Shown here: positions 46,410-57,900 of the stretch, in pieces
How positions within the stretch are numbered: position 1 is the first letter of the stretch
How the letters are laid out: the number at the start of each line of letters is the position of its first letter
From: Albula goreensis
Lineage: Eukaryota > Chordata > Actinopteri > Albuliformes > Albulidae
Assembly: GCA_022829145.1 (NCBI GenBank)
Contig: CM040758.1
Coordinates: forward strand, 12,670,628-12,734,627
Length of the DNA: 64,000 bases
Direction of reading: 5' to 3'
Program-made: the position numbers and the translations under genes
Notes under the pieces: model-generated
Database searches by the model: none
What the model saw: the letters and a program-made list of their open reading frames with translations, nothing else
What the model was told of the DNA's origin: nothing

Positions 46410-46421
46410 AGCCACCTGCTG
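46410..46421 (-). promoter_or_regulatory. CTCF-like motif, reverse
   Basis: GCCACCTGCTGT matches 11 of 12 positions of the reverse-complement CTCF core. With the forward motif at 46044 it forms a convergent pair between papss1 and dkk2. Confidence 0.3.
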
Positions 46422-47582
46422 TACAGGCCAAGGCATTCTGCACTTTGTATCTGGATGGGCCCAGTGGTAGCGGCCAGCTAAACCAAGTGGATCATTGTTT
46501 ATCGTCTTGAGAGGGTTCAGCCCAACTGCATGTGTGATTCACATCAAAGTCGCCAAATCGCACTCTCACTGGGTTCAGGCTGCATCATGATGATTTAAAG
46601 GTGTTTTGACAGGACCCGTCTGTGGGAAACAGTCGTTCGCAAATCCACGAGAGCTTTGGCTCCAGGCTGAATCAGGCCCAATCAAAAAAAAAAATCAGGG
46701 TGGGCCACTGAAAAAAGAAGAGCGAGGTGGCCCCGACATCTCAGAATGATGTGTGGCTAATGGGTGGGAGTAGTGGGAGGACCTGAGGCTAGCTGTGTGA
46801 TCCATTAATAAAAAACAGTTGAACTCGCTGGGGTCAGGGGGATTACAACAACATGGGTTACTTCAAAGACAGAAACCACAATTACTTAACCAAGTTTCCC
46901 AGCTTTGTGAATCCGCACTGAAGTGGAGAGGGAATGAAAGCATTATGAAACTCCTCCTTCCCCTCCACCTCCTGTTTCTTGCAGCAGTACTTTTCATTTA
47001 ATAATGACAGAGAGCAGACACGCTGTTTATTTAGAAACATAGACAGAGCACTTCAATACTGTCAGGAAAAAAAGAGGGGAGCTTGCGCTGGTCTTGTTGA
47101 GCCAACAGCACTTGTTGACTAAGTAGGATACCATCACTTTCGCTTAAAGGACCTATACCTATTATGTTGATGTGTGAAACATTTGTTGGCCATTCCCTGT
47201 ACATGAATCTACTCCAAAACAATGGCACTACACTCAGATCTTCCAGCCCTTGTGTTAGATGGGATAATTTCATATGTTTGCTGTTGTTTCAGCTGACCTG
47301 TTGATTAATTAAGCTTGACTGTGCTATTAATCAAAAGCTTGGGTGCCCCTATAAGTCAAACTGAAGGATTTATTTGAAGAAGTATTTCTGAGAGACACAA
47401 AAGAAGAAATATTATTTAAGAAAATCCTGTCCCCAAACAGTCAGACTTCAACACAAGCAGAGATAATAGTTTTGACAGCTAGTTCAACCTATACCTGTTA
47501 ATAAGCATTTTCCTTGCCTGCTGCTTTGGAGGAGGTTGTCTTTTTTTTAATGGGTCAGTCAAACACCTTAGTATCTTCAGGA

Positions 47583-47800
47583 TTACACATTACATTATTT
47601 AGCTGATGCTTTTATCCAAAGCAACTTACACTTGATTAGGCTAGCCAAGGACCAATCCTCCCTGGGAGTAATGTGGGGTTAGGGGCCTTGCTCAGGGGCC
47701 CAGCAGCAATGGTGTTCTTGCTGTGGCTGGGCTGGGGCTTGAACCACCAACCTCTGGGGTCCCAGTCATTTACCTTAGCCACTAGACTACAGGCTTTATG
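47583..47800 (-). mobile_element. tRNA-derived SINE with L2-type 3' tail
   Basis: Read on the minus strand it starts with a tRNA-like head: A box TAGTCTAGTGG (47779-47789) and B box GGTTCAAGCCC (47735-47745). A body containing gggcccctgagcaaggcccc follows, then the tail gtaagttgctttggataaaa, agcatcagctaaat and a TAATGTAATG end. This layout fits the V-SINE-like families of teleosts, mobilised by L2-clade LINEs. It looks full length, with moderate divergence from my recollection of the consensus. No clear target-site duplication was found by eye. Confidence 0.8.
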
Positions 47801-47834
47801 CCCCTTAAGTTGTACTTAAATTCATAAACCAGGT

Positions 47835-48095
47835 ACAATTGCTGATCCAAGATCAGCTAAGCCTATCAATGTCCTGACCTAATTCAGTATGAACTAAAAG
47901 GCAAAACTAATTCTAGATCTGTGCTCCAACTGTGAGATACTTACCAAGTTAGGTGCCTTTGGCCTGTGTTCATATACAGTCTCTGTACTGAAGTGCAGAT
48001 CTGTCAGCTAAGCTTTGTCTCATAGTGGAAAATGGAGGAAATACACAGACTCAAGTGATCCTGGATCAGTATATCTGAGATATTCTGTGCATATG
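47835..48095. repeat. Dispersed repeat with TGATCCTAGATCA-type motifs
   Basis: Three related motifs occur within 230 bp: TGATCCAAGATCA (47843-47855), AATTCTAGATCTGTGCTCC (47908-47926) and TGATCCTGGATCA (48056-48068), with aaaaggcaaaact nearby. I recall the same motif set in a common teleost dispersed repeat, but cannot name the family. It directly adjoins the SINE. Confidence 0.5.
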
Positions 48096-48099
48096 GACT

Positions 48100-51000
48100 T
48101 TGATCACCACTGGAAGCCCTTTTCCCTGGGGCTTCTGTTCTCACCTAATCCTTCAAATCTAGGAATCACCAATGCAATCACAAATCTCCTGCTCTTCAGG
48201 GCTGCTGTGTCACCCCTTAGTGTGTCAGTCCTTTGCTTCTCACTGGCATCTGTTGGTTCCTTTTATGTGGACATTCCGCCAGCTTCCGACCAACACGACC
48301 TGAACCAGAGAGAGTTATTCAATGACAGTTCCATTTTACAACATGCATTTTCTTTGATGGGTTCGGAAAGGATTTCTGTTCCAGGACCAGCCTGTATCAA
48401 TCACTTTTAAAATAGACCACCCAGAAATGAAACACTTGTGTTATCGGCATGTTGGAACCAGGATCTATCCAACCCTGCCTAGATTCACACATAATGGGAG
48501 TGCAACAAGACCAGTGTTTTATGCTCACATAATACATTGCCTCCTAAATTTCTTGTTAGAAACTGAGCCTTATGATACACTGGAATGTTGGATATTGTGT
48601 TACTATTTTGTAACAGTTTTGTAATCCAAACAGTGCTCTAGTCTTGGGGTTTTCCATAGCAGACTTTACCACAGTATATACAGATTCATCCACCATGCAA
48701 AAAACAACAAGAGGGACTATTTTTGAAGTCTTAACATAGACAGTGACGGGTTCATCAATCCAACAAGTTATTAACAGATGAAATTAATTACCTTGGAGAA
48801 AATCAGACAAAGCAGAAAGGAGTATTGGATTGTGGCTATAAACCACACAAAAACTTGCTGGCAGTAACACTAGATAAAGATCTATCAAGTGCTCATAAAT
48901 TATTTGAAAATCAGCTATATGGCTGAATATAATTCTTTGTTAGAATTTAAAATGTATTATTCATCAACTAACACCATGTAATACATTAATTCACTTTTAA
49001 AAATGTTTTAGGAGTGATTTATAAAGAGAAAATTGACTATTAATGCATGCCTGTAAAATAGCTATAGTATCTTTTGATCCCGTTTATAAACACATTAGTT
49101 AATGTTATGTAATACATTCATCAATATTAGTTCATGTTTAAATAATGGTTTAGAAGCAGTATGTTTAGTGTGTATAGACAATATTGGGCAATATTATAAC
49201 GTATCATGTGGTCTAAGCACATTTACTTAAGAACTTTTGGGGCATGACCAAAGCCACTTTTGCTTGTTTGCAGATTGTTTGACTTTAACCCTAAGCACAT
49301 TGTCAAACAAGGATTTACTTAAGTCCTTAATTAATCCTGGTTGTGTTTTGGGCATAACATGCAATAAACCAATCAGAGTGTCATCCCTCATTAACTTTAA
49401 AAGCCAGCCGTATTTATACCTTTTTGATTGCAAATATAATGGTGGAGTTAACCAGTGGAAGAAACAGATTCAATAGTTGATGTTCTTTAAAATCTGATAT
49501 CTTCTTTGAGCAGTAAACAATGCTAATAAATACATCAGAGGTCAGAAGGTGACATGTGACACAGGCATATGACACAGGCTTATCATTAGCTGTGTCTCAG
49601 GTGTGTAATATGGACATGTGTTATCTGGGAACCAACACAGAAGGAGAATGTAACATGTAATCCAAAGATCTAAAAATAATGACTCATTACAGTAAAGGAT
49701 AAACACCGCCAGCACTCATGGATTTGCTACTAAATAACGATCAGTTTGAATGTCTGAAATACATTTCAGCACCTCTATACCTGTACTCAACTGGATCCAG
49801 CACAGGCATAGAAAGTGTTTTGTAGAACAGAACTACAGAAATGCAAGGGCATACCTAAGACTTGTGAAGCAATCTTTTCCTCCAAACGGCAAAGGCGAAA
49901 CCCAGCTTTCTGTTGTCAATTTGCTACAATTTTGCAGGCTATTGTTTTACAGACGGCTTGAGTGGGTAAAACCCATGCCTCTGGGCCACACAATGCCTGT
50001 GCGCATACGTGTAAACATCGCACAACGACAGATGAGACTCAACTTCCTCCACATATGCTGTGGCGTCACTGGGGATCTTGGGACGTGATCATTGTTCTGA
50101 TGCGCCACGAGGAAGGAAGGAGCGAAACCGAGAGTCGCCGCATGTTCATCGCGACAGGTCAGAGCTGAACGCAAATGGATCGCTGAACTGCTTCCTGCAC
50201 ATTAAGTTCTGGGCGCAGTGTGATTAACACTGGTTTAACACTGATTATGACTGAGTCATTCTCCCTGCAGGCTGCAATACTCGGGATTCTGGAGAGTTTC
50301 AAACTAACCACAGAGGTTTTGGCTTCCGACGATCACTTTACTCAGGGTCCACTTCATCCTGGGATTAATTTTATCAGGCTGTGTGCAATTCACACTAATG
50401 AATATACAGTTTTTATGCTCCTCTTGTGGATTTACTTATTTTGGTTTTGCTTTAATGAAGGGTCCCATATAGGATTTGCTCAAAGCTTTCATATGGGAAA
50501 TCCAACATAGCACTGCAAGATTCCTAAACAGAAACTGCAAACACAGTCTATGTCAGGGTCATAACCACCACATGACACATTCATAAAAACTGCGTAAAGA
50601 TTCTTTGCATAAAAACTCCTTTGCCAACTCACAGAGACTGTGACAGGGTATGCTAGGGCCCAGTCTTAATATGAATAATGACTGCTGTGTTATTTGTTAT
50701 GAGCATGAGTTCATTGAGTTACAGAGTACCTTTATCAATTATTTGTCCTCCATTATACCCACATTAAATATTGAGCCTAATTATGTTCCCTTTCTTGTGC
50801 TAATTCCATAAGGATGTACTGCACTGACAGGATGGTGACTTAATACAGAATGAGCTGAGCATCTGTCTCTGTTTCATTCAGATATCTTAGTCTGATTGGA
50901 GTAAAGGGAATTAAAGCCAGACCTTTTTATACTGGTGGAGGAGAAATCCCATTACCATATAATATTTTATTTTCTTTTATGATGTGTTCAGTATTACTTG

Positions 51001-54000
51001 CAGTTGGACAGCTGAATGAAATTCCCTCGAGGGTTGCCATAGTGGGGAATTTCATCCAAATATAGGAATTTCTTGAAAATCCATGGGTTATGTTTCAGAG
51101 GAAAATGTACAGGAATCAATGCGAGATGTGGAATTTTAAAAAGGGGTATGGAGGAAAGCCTGGAAAATTGGTATGGGTGAATTGAATATGGGATATTTTT
51201 AGAAATATTTCAGAATGAATAATACAGGCATCTGCCAGTGTTGGCTGCCTCCTGTAAGAACACTTTCACATTTGCAATTCAAATTCCACTTTATCTGAAG
51301 AATCGGTTTGGGGTCAAATGAAGCGTGAAAAATAGTTTGTTTTCACACTGGTATTATGCTTGCTTTTCCCAGACTCTATGTGATCCAGTTTCCACATTGC
51401 ACCAACCTCCCAACAGTAAAGAAGACACTAAAAATCACAGCCTGTGCTTTCTGATCAAGTTACTCCATCCAAAGTGGACTGATTTATCATCCTTGTGCAT
51501 GCATTTTTACATATGCCTGTCGTTATCATGATACTGTAAGGTCAATTCACACCCCTGCCCAGGCCATTGTAAATGACCATTAATGCTCCTCAACTGTACG
51601 CATTTGAATTGAATTGAGTCATTTGATATACATGCCCTCCTTACACAGCATTTGTAAAATTAAAATGTCAAAGAAAGTTTTTTGGGGAATCAAAAACCCC
51701 TGGGTAGGATCGAAAATCCTCCCCATATCCTAAATTGCAAAATTCCTGTACCTGTTTCACCCCTCATTGCAAAGCATATCAATTACCTATTTTTAAATGA
51801 TAAAAAGCATGTGTATATTTTATTGAAATCCTGTTATATTTCAGGGAAATGAGCAGAGAAAGCGAGGGGCTGTGGATCTGAGGGAGTGTGCATATCTTTT
51901 GTGTGATGGATTTACTGCCCCAGAGCAAATGTAATTCACTTCCCCCATCAGGAGGGCATACTTTCCGGACTCTTCCCTGCCCAGACAGCATTGGGCACAG
52001 CTTTTACTCTCCTCAAATACATTTATTCAGCGAGAGAAAAAGCAAATGAGGTTTATCACCAACCAAAGCATTCACATTTTTGTCCCTTGGCTGGGTGAGA
52101 CATTTTTGAAATCATGACTCAAAAATAGGTATTTTTTGGTCAACAGGTAAATATCGATGACAAAAACAGCAGTAGACTCTGCCGTGTTACCAGTTCACAT
52201 TACCTATATTATTGTTGATCTTCTTGCTACATTCACATACTGGACTGCACAGAACAAACCGAATGTCATCAAATCTATCATTCTGAAGTACATCCAATAT
52301 ATGAGCTATGTCACGGAGAACAGTAAGATAACTTGCATGTCTTTTATTCTACTCTTTCACAATCTCAAAGAATTTTCCATTGTGCATTATCAAATGATTA
52401 GTAAAGTACATAGCACAAATACACCTGTGTATTGGGAACAGCTCCCAGGTACAGAGGAAACAAAATAAAAAAAAAAAAAGTCATCATGGAACAGTGAGTG
52501 TGTGATTAGTCAGTACTGAACTTGGCATGGCATGAACTCTGATAATGACACAATTGTTTTGATGAGCCTCAATGAAGATCTATTTTCATTTCCTACCTGT
52601 TTTGGGTACTCGTTAATCCAAGTCTAGCTGCATGTGCCAAGGTAGAGCATGAACACAACAGTCATTTCCATTTTTTGGACACACTTTTTAGGCCAGGGAA
52701 TGTTTATGCTTTCAGATAAGGCAGTGTTTAGCCCCTGACACACTTGTATTGCGGTTTATGCTTCGGCATCATATTTTTTCTGAGGTTTTGTTGAGTAAAC
52801 ACACTACATAAACTTACAATAATCCTTTTGGTTCAAGAGATGACTCAAAACCACAGAGGAAGAATGTACTCATTTGTACATAGTTCTCTCTAAAGAGCTT
52901 TAAATATTCTGCTTTAAAAGATTTGAACATTTTCAAAAGCATAATGCCATCTGTTACACTCAATGGAATAACAACATTTAAACTTTTTAAAATTTCAAAA
53001 TGCATATAATGAAACGTTTTCTCTATCAAATGTCAGTCTGTTATTGTTATGGTACATTTTTATTTTTTCATTTTTCCAAATTGTTTAGGCAAATTAATTG
53101 AACCTCATGAAAAATTGCTCTTCTCTAAAAGTCATTAAAAAAAAAACAGAACAAAATTGCCTAGAACAAAATGGCAATTATGGTTCTTGGTTTCTGTATG
53201 AAAATGTAAAACAAATACTGAAAACAATCAATGTATTTTAATTGAATAGTTATCTTCAGGTGACATGTATCCTTTAAAACCCGAACAAGCATACTGGGGA
53301 ATTCCCATTCTTTCTTTAAGTATCGTGACAATATAAGTCACGATGACTGGGCAAGGGAATGTTGAGATAAATCATGCCAGCATTTAAATGTATTGTATGC
53401 AATCCCCGGAATAAAGGCCAAACTATCCCTGAAGCAAGTTATTGTAATCTTAGGTAATGGTTTATCAAACAAACCTTAACAATACCACTAGAAAAACATC
53501 ATACGCACGTACCATTCGCGCGCTTATATGCATCAACTAAATAGGTTTTATGTCATTAATCTTATCAGTGTTTGTCTTTATCATACATCCGCGTGCCGGG
53601 AGGGATAGCCCCCTTATGGCAAAACAAAGCTTATCAAAAGATTAACATTTAAGTCCTGCTGTGGATACAAATTTCACTGTCCGACGATAGCATTATTCAT
53701 TTGCAAATAATAAGCTGAATTAAAATTGATGTCACGGCAATAAAACAAGTTCAGATAGAACAAGTCGTACTTTGATAGTGAGTGTCACGATGGTGAATTT
53801 CTGAAAGTTCAAATAAAATCGCTTTGGGCTTGAACTTGGGATCAGTCATTGTGCTTCAGATAAATAAACTCATAATAGAGGCGGGTGGTCATTGTTCTTT
53901 CTTATCATTTGGTTGGTGATTATATATACTAAAACGAATAAGAGTACATCAGAGAAGGTATCTTATTAAATACATAGTCAAATGAATTCATAATCACTAG

Positions 54001-54190
54001 TTCATGTGTGCGCGCATCTTTTTATTATTAATGTAATCGCATAAAAGAATAATTATCATTGTTGTTTCAATTGAATCCAACGTCGGTTTTAACGTAGAGG
54101 GGAAATAAAAATAATGTTCACAATTATGCTGATTTTTCCTGCATCCAGTGTTTTCAGGAAGACAGGTTAACTGTATAGTTGTGTATGATT
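48100..54190. other. Intergenic, upstream of dkk2
   Basis: No gene is recognised. It includes a CpG-rich block at 49885-50220 and a complex CpG-bearing block at 53500-53900 with TCF/LEF-like AACAAAG (53623-53629) and octamer-like ATTTGCAAAT. The remainder is AT-rich. Confidence 0.6.
49885..50220. promoter_or_regulatory. CpG-rich block 4.5 kb upstream of dkk2
   Basis: About twenty CpG dinucleotides fall within some 335 bp, against a CpG-poor background. It includes cgcacaacg, gcgccacgag, gtcgccgc and atcgcgacag, plus a CRE-like GGCGTCAC. A donor-like cag/GTCAGA is at 50155-50160. It could be a distal promoter or first exon of dkk2 or of a non-coding RNA. Confidence 0.4.
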
Positions 54191-54320
54191 AATTTTATTG
54201 GTTTTCCCCACCGGGGTTTCGGGTGTCGGTGGTCTGGACAGGAAGGCTCAGCCAGACAATGCGCATCGCTAGAGCGAGCAGCGCAAAGGGATCAGTTTCC
54301 GTCTTTGTCAAATCTGAATA

Positions 54321-54346
54321 GGGGCGGAGGATAAGTCCTATAAAAA
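54321..54346 (+). promoter_or_regulatory. dkk2: dkk2 core promoter: GC box and TATA box
   Basis: An Sp1-type GC box GGGGCGGAG (54321-54329) is followed 10 bp later by TATAAAAA (54339-54346). CpGs are enriched at 54210-54430, including the NRF1-like tgcgcatcgc. A start site near 54370 would be expected, giving a leader of about 350 nt if it is unspliced. Confidence 0.6.
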
Positions 54347-54387
54347 GCATGCATCTGAGATCATAAAACACCAGGCTGCACCACCGA

Positions 54388-54634
54388 ATGCTCACACACA
54401 GCCAGGGATAGACCGCTAGGCACAAGATCTGCAAAGACCCCCATGGGCACTTATATCGATTAAGCCTACTTGATTTCGTTGTTTATACAGAAAGGTAAAC
54501 TTTTCATAGTGTGAATGAGCTGTTGCGATTGCTCATTTTTTGGAAACAAAATATTAAGGCAATTAACTTTACAATTTAACTTGTTTAAGCTATATGGTGG
54601 ACATTATTTGGAAGGGTCAATTTTTTTATATTAA
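54388..54634 (+). promoter_or_regulatory. dkk2: Predicted dkk2 leader with three small upstream ORFs
   Basis: Between the TATA box and the dkk2 start are three upstream ATG frames: 54388-54411 (7 codons plus stop), 54443-54463 (6 codons plus stop) and 54515-54634 (39 codons plus stop). All end before the main ATG. They matter only if transcription starts at the TATA-predicted site and the leader is not spliced; a donor-like GTAAAC is at 54495. Confidence 0.35.
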
Positions 54635-54718
54635 ATTGATTCTTCGTGATCACATCGGTAATTTATTATCGTTGTAATTGTTTTAATTCTGAGACATACA
54701 TCTACAATACTTCCAAGT

Positions 54719-54913
54719 ATGCTAGTTTTGGCGTGGACTAGATGCTGCTGCGTTTTCGTGCTGCTGGTCGCAGCACTCAGAATGGGAACGTCCCAGAAGG
54801 CAGAAGCAGGATCCAAGGTGAACTCAATCAAACTGGGTCTGCTGGAACCAACGACTCCGGAAACGAATCGCTCCGCTATTGCAGTGACCAAGAAAGGCAA
54901 CCACCCAGCACAG
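54719..54913 (+). CDS. dkk2: Dickkopf-2, first coding exon (partial gene)
   Basis: The 65-codon exon starts at an ATG with A at -3 and ends at CAG before a GTAAAA donor, phase 0. Residues 1-26 (MLVLAWTRCCCVFVLLVAAL...GTSQ) form a signal peptide. The rest reads KAEAGSKVNSIKLGLLEPTT then PETNRSAIAVTKKGNHPAQ. From memory human DKK2 has a CCLLLL signal core, KLNSIKSSL, NRSA and SKKGKNLGQ at the same places, so DKK2 fits better than DKK1. NRS is a potential N-glycosylation site. DKK proteins are secreted and bind LRP5/6 and Kremen to modulate Wnt signalling. The two cysteine-rich domains are expected further downstream. Position after papss1 on the same strand matches human 4q25. Confidence 0.85.
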
Positions 54914-57900
54914 GTAAAATAACTTTATCAGTACACCCGCTTGATAAGTTAGTAACATCTTACCAGACTCCAAGAATTCAATTCAATTAAGGAATCACAC
55001 GAATTATCTGCATTAGTGGAAGTTCATTATTTGAACACTTTTAATGATGGTTCTTTGGAACTGGAGAAGGGTGTTAAATCATGTTGACTTGACGGTTATG
55101 TTACGTTTGACTAAATGGTTGCACGACTACATTTAAGCAGATGCAGGACTGACTTGATATTTGCGATGTATCAAGGTGTATTTAACATCCTCAAATGTAA
55201 GCGCGATGAATTTATCCAATAGTATAGCTTAGTCTATGGTGAAACAACTTGACATTATGGGTAAAATCATTTGTTTAGGTTCAGAATTATAGTTTTTTTT
55301 TTTAGAAGATCCTGAAGTATGCGACATATTTGTAATTAATCAAATGGTAAGTTAATTTTCTAATTCTGCTTAAATTAACCCGTTGCAGCGGTGATTATAT
55401 TGTATAATTTTGTCATGTTTTCTGCATCAAATGGATTTGAAAATATAGACGTGACTAAATCTGTCAGATTGCTCGAAATCGTCATTTGAATTTTGTTATG
55501 GGGGCTTTCCACATACCAGACGTTATCAATCAAACTCTGGACCGCAAGTCCTGCCGTTTAGCTTTTAAACAACTATGCCAAGTACGATGTCGATGTGCTC
55601 CGGTAATGTCTGTACATCCAGCTGTGTGAATGGATAATTGTGGATTTAACTGAGAGCACGAGGGAGTTCTTCGTCATTAAAATTCGAACAAATCATCCCA
55701 GTGACGCAGTATGACGGTGCCTACGGTCAGGGTAAGCAGTATAGCCTACTCCAAAACACTGTACCAAGTGACAGATTTACAATGGATGTAACATAACCTG
55801 TACTACTTAAAACTGTGGTTTGAAAATGTTAGAACACAAAATTAGAGCCTTATATTAGCCAAATGTCATAAAAAGTCTCAATCTCACCTGCAAATAATTT
55901 GTGGAAATTGCTGGGGAAAGACCCCCAATAAAACTTAAAAGTAATTTCAGGCCTTGCCGCCAGTATTCGGTAAAACACACTTAAATCCTTAATATGAAGC
56001 ATAATGTCAGTGAGATTTAACCGACGGATAATTTTCTGTCTGGTTCTCAACATCAGTGAGTTAGTCCAGATGCCAAGTGGAGTTAATAAACTTCAGTACA
56101 TGCAAAGTGTGAATGCAAACCTCAAGGTAATGTGGAGGTAGGTGCGGACCCCCTCTCTGGCTGTTTTACTGCTTCTGAATTTGTCTTCCATTTTGATTTG
56201 TACACACTGATTTTGTGGACCATTTTTAAGAATGTTCTAGCAGAGAGATCAACAATGTGCAAATGCATTTGCCAAAGCCTAAACTTTGTTTTTCCATCCC
56301 CAAAACACAGACTTGAGTTAGGTTTAGGCATACTCATAAAATAATTAGCAATTAGTATTGATAGATTAATAATCAACATACTGATGTGTGATTTTTTTGC
56401 ACTTCTCATTTCTCTTTAAAATCACCTGCCCTGCACCACAGCAGAGTTTCCATGGTAAGCTAATTTTTCATACCAACAGATACAAAAGACATTTCCAATG
56501 TACTTTGTTTATAAACGATATTACATTAATTAATAATAAAGTAATCAATACATTATCAGCACAAAGCATATGTACTTTACATTTATATTTGATACATGAT
56601 TATTTAGTCAGTGATCTTGAGATTAATTTATTATTTTTTAAAACCAGTTGTTGAAATTACTTAACCATAGAGTATGTCCTCTTGTATTTAGAAGAGACTT
56701 CAGAGACGTCTATTGTATTTAGAAGAGACTTCAGAGAAGAAAACTATTCAGAACCAATGGCAGTTCTTTAGTATTAAAGTACAGAGTATGAGTGACAGAT
56801 TTGTCTGAATGCTGAAGAAACTGTGCAGAGATGTTATCTGCCAACCTGTTATTGATAGGGGACCTGTTACATAGTGGCTCAATAATTCAATGATTTATGT
56901 GTGAATTTATGTCACTGCAGTCCTTTTTTTGCAATGATTCAGTGTGTGGCATGTGGCTGAAAATTAAAACTTTTGAAAATAAATGTATGACTGATTTTAT
57001 CAATTAGACACTGTTGAGCATTGTAATTTTTTTCAGTTTTGTCATGGCATACAGCTCAGGTGTCTGGTTCTATCAGTGCTTCAGAAAGCTTAGGCCTTTG
57101 TATTTAATTGAGTCATTTCATTCTAGCCACAGTGATTGAGAGCACACACCGTTCAGATCAACATCGCGTACGGCGTGGCTAACGTAAGCAAGTAGATTCC
57201 TGATTTACCACTCCAGAGTAGGAAAAAATCCAGCACTTCTGCTCTGCCAGGCCTTTTTTGAGTGCTCGTAATCTTGCTGTACTTATAAACCAGTGTGGTT
57301 TTCAAGATTGGACCACAGGGACCACCATATTGGTATGCGACTGTAATGTGATGGCACATTTAGCAGCCCACGAATATAAAGACTGGCTGTAATTTTAATG
57401 GGAGTAGAACCCCCGCTTTTACACTGACAGAGTGGTTTGTTGGGGTTCAGCGTAATCGCCAAAGCAGAATAATGGTAAGATACCCTTGGCCTCCCGCATA
57501 GTGGAATAATTTCATGTGATTGATGTATTCAAGAATCGAAACATGACATTCTAAGAGCTTACAGTACGTATTACATTACCAATGCTGCATCAATCAGTGT
57601 TCAGACATATGTGGTCCAACAGTCGTAACAACCAGAGTTTGGAGCGCAGTTTTAAAAATGTGGGACCTCCAGTGCTGGTGGTTTCAATGCCACCCTCATT
57701 GTGAAGGCTTAAGATGAACTTTAGTCATTCTTGGTGATGTTAGTCACATTTTTTCTCAACAGTAAAATGGTTAATTGCTCAGGTGAAGGAAGGCACCAAG
57801 GGAAAGGTTGCTTGGATCTAGTACCCATACAAAATGAGGGCCTGGGGTAAAGAAAATTAGATTTGGCACCTGATGATACCACCTGTCAAATTAAAAAGGA

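Larger units (their letters stand above)
36710..47575. other. Intergenic desert, part 3
   Basis: No gene is recognised. It holds a (TC)n tract at 41603-41639, a complex block at 37700-38000 with GATA- and forkhead-like motifs, a short degenerate repeat of TTACTTGTGTAAAAAG type at 44380-44440, and CTCF-like motifs at 46044 and 46410. Confidence 0.65.

Noticed and set aside
48015-48410. 131-codon open frame beside the SINE
   Set aside because: It begins inside a dispersed repeat and shows no recognisable domain or codon bias.
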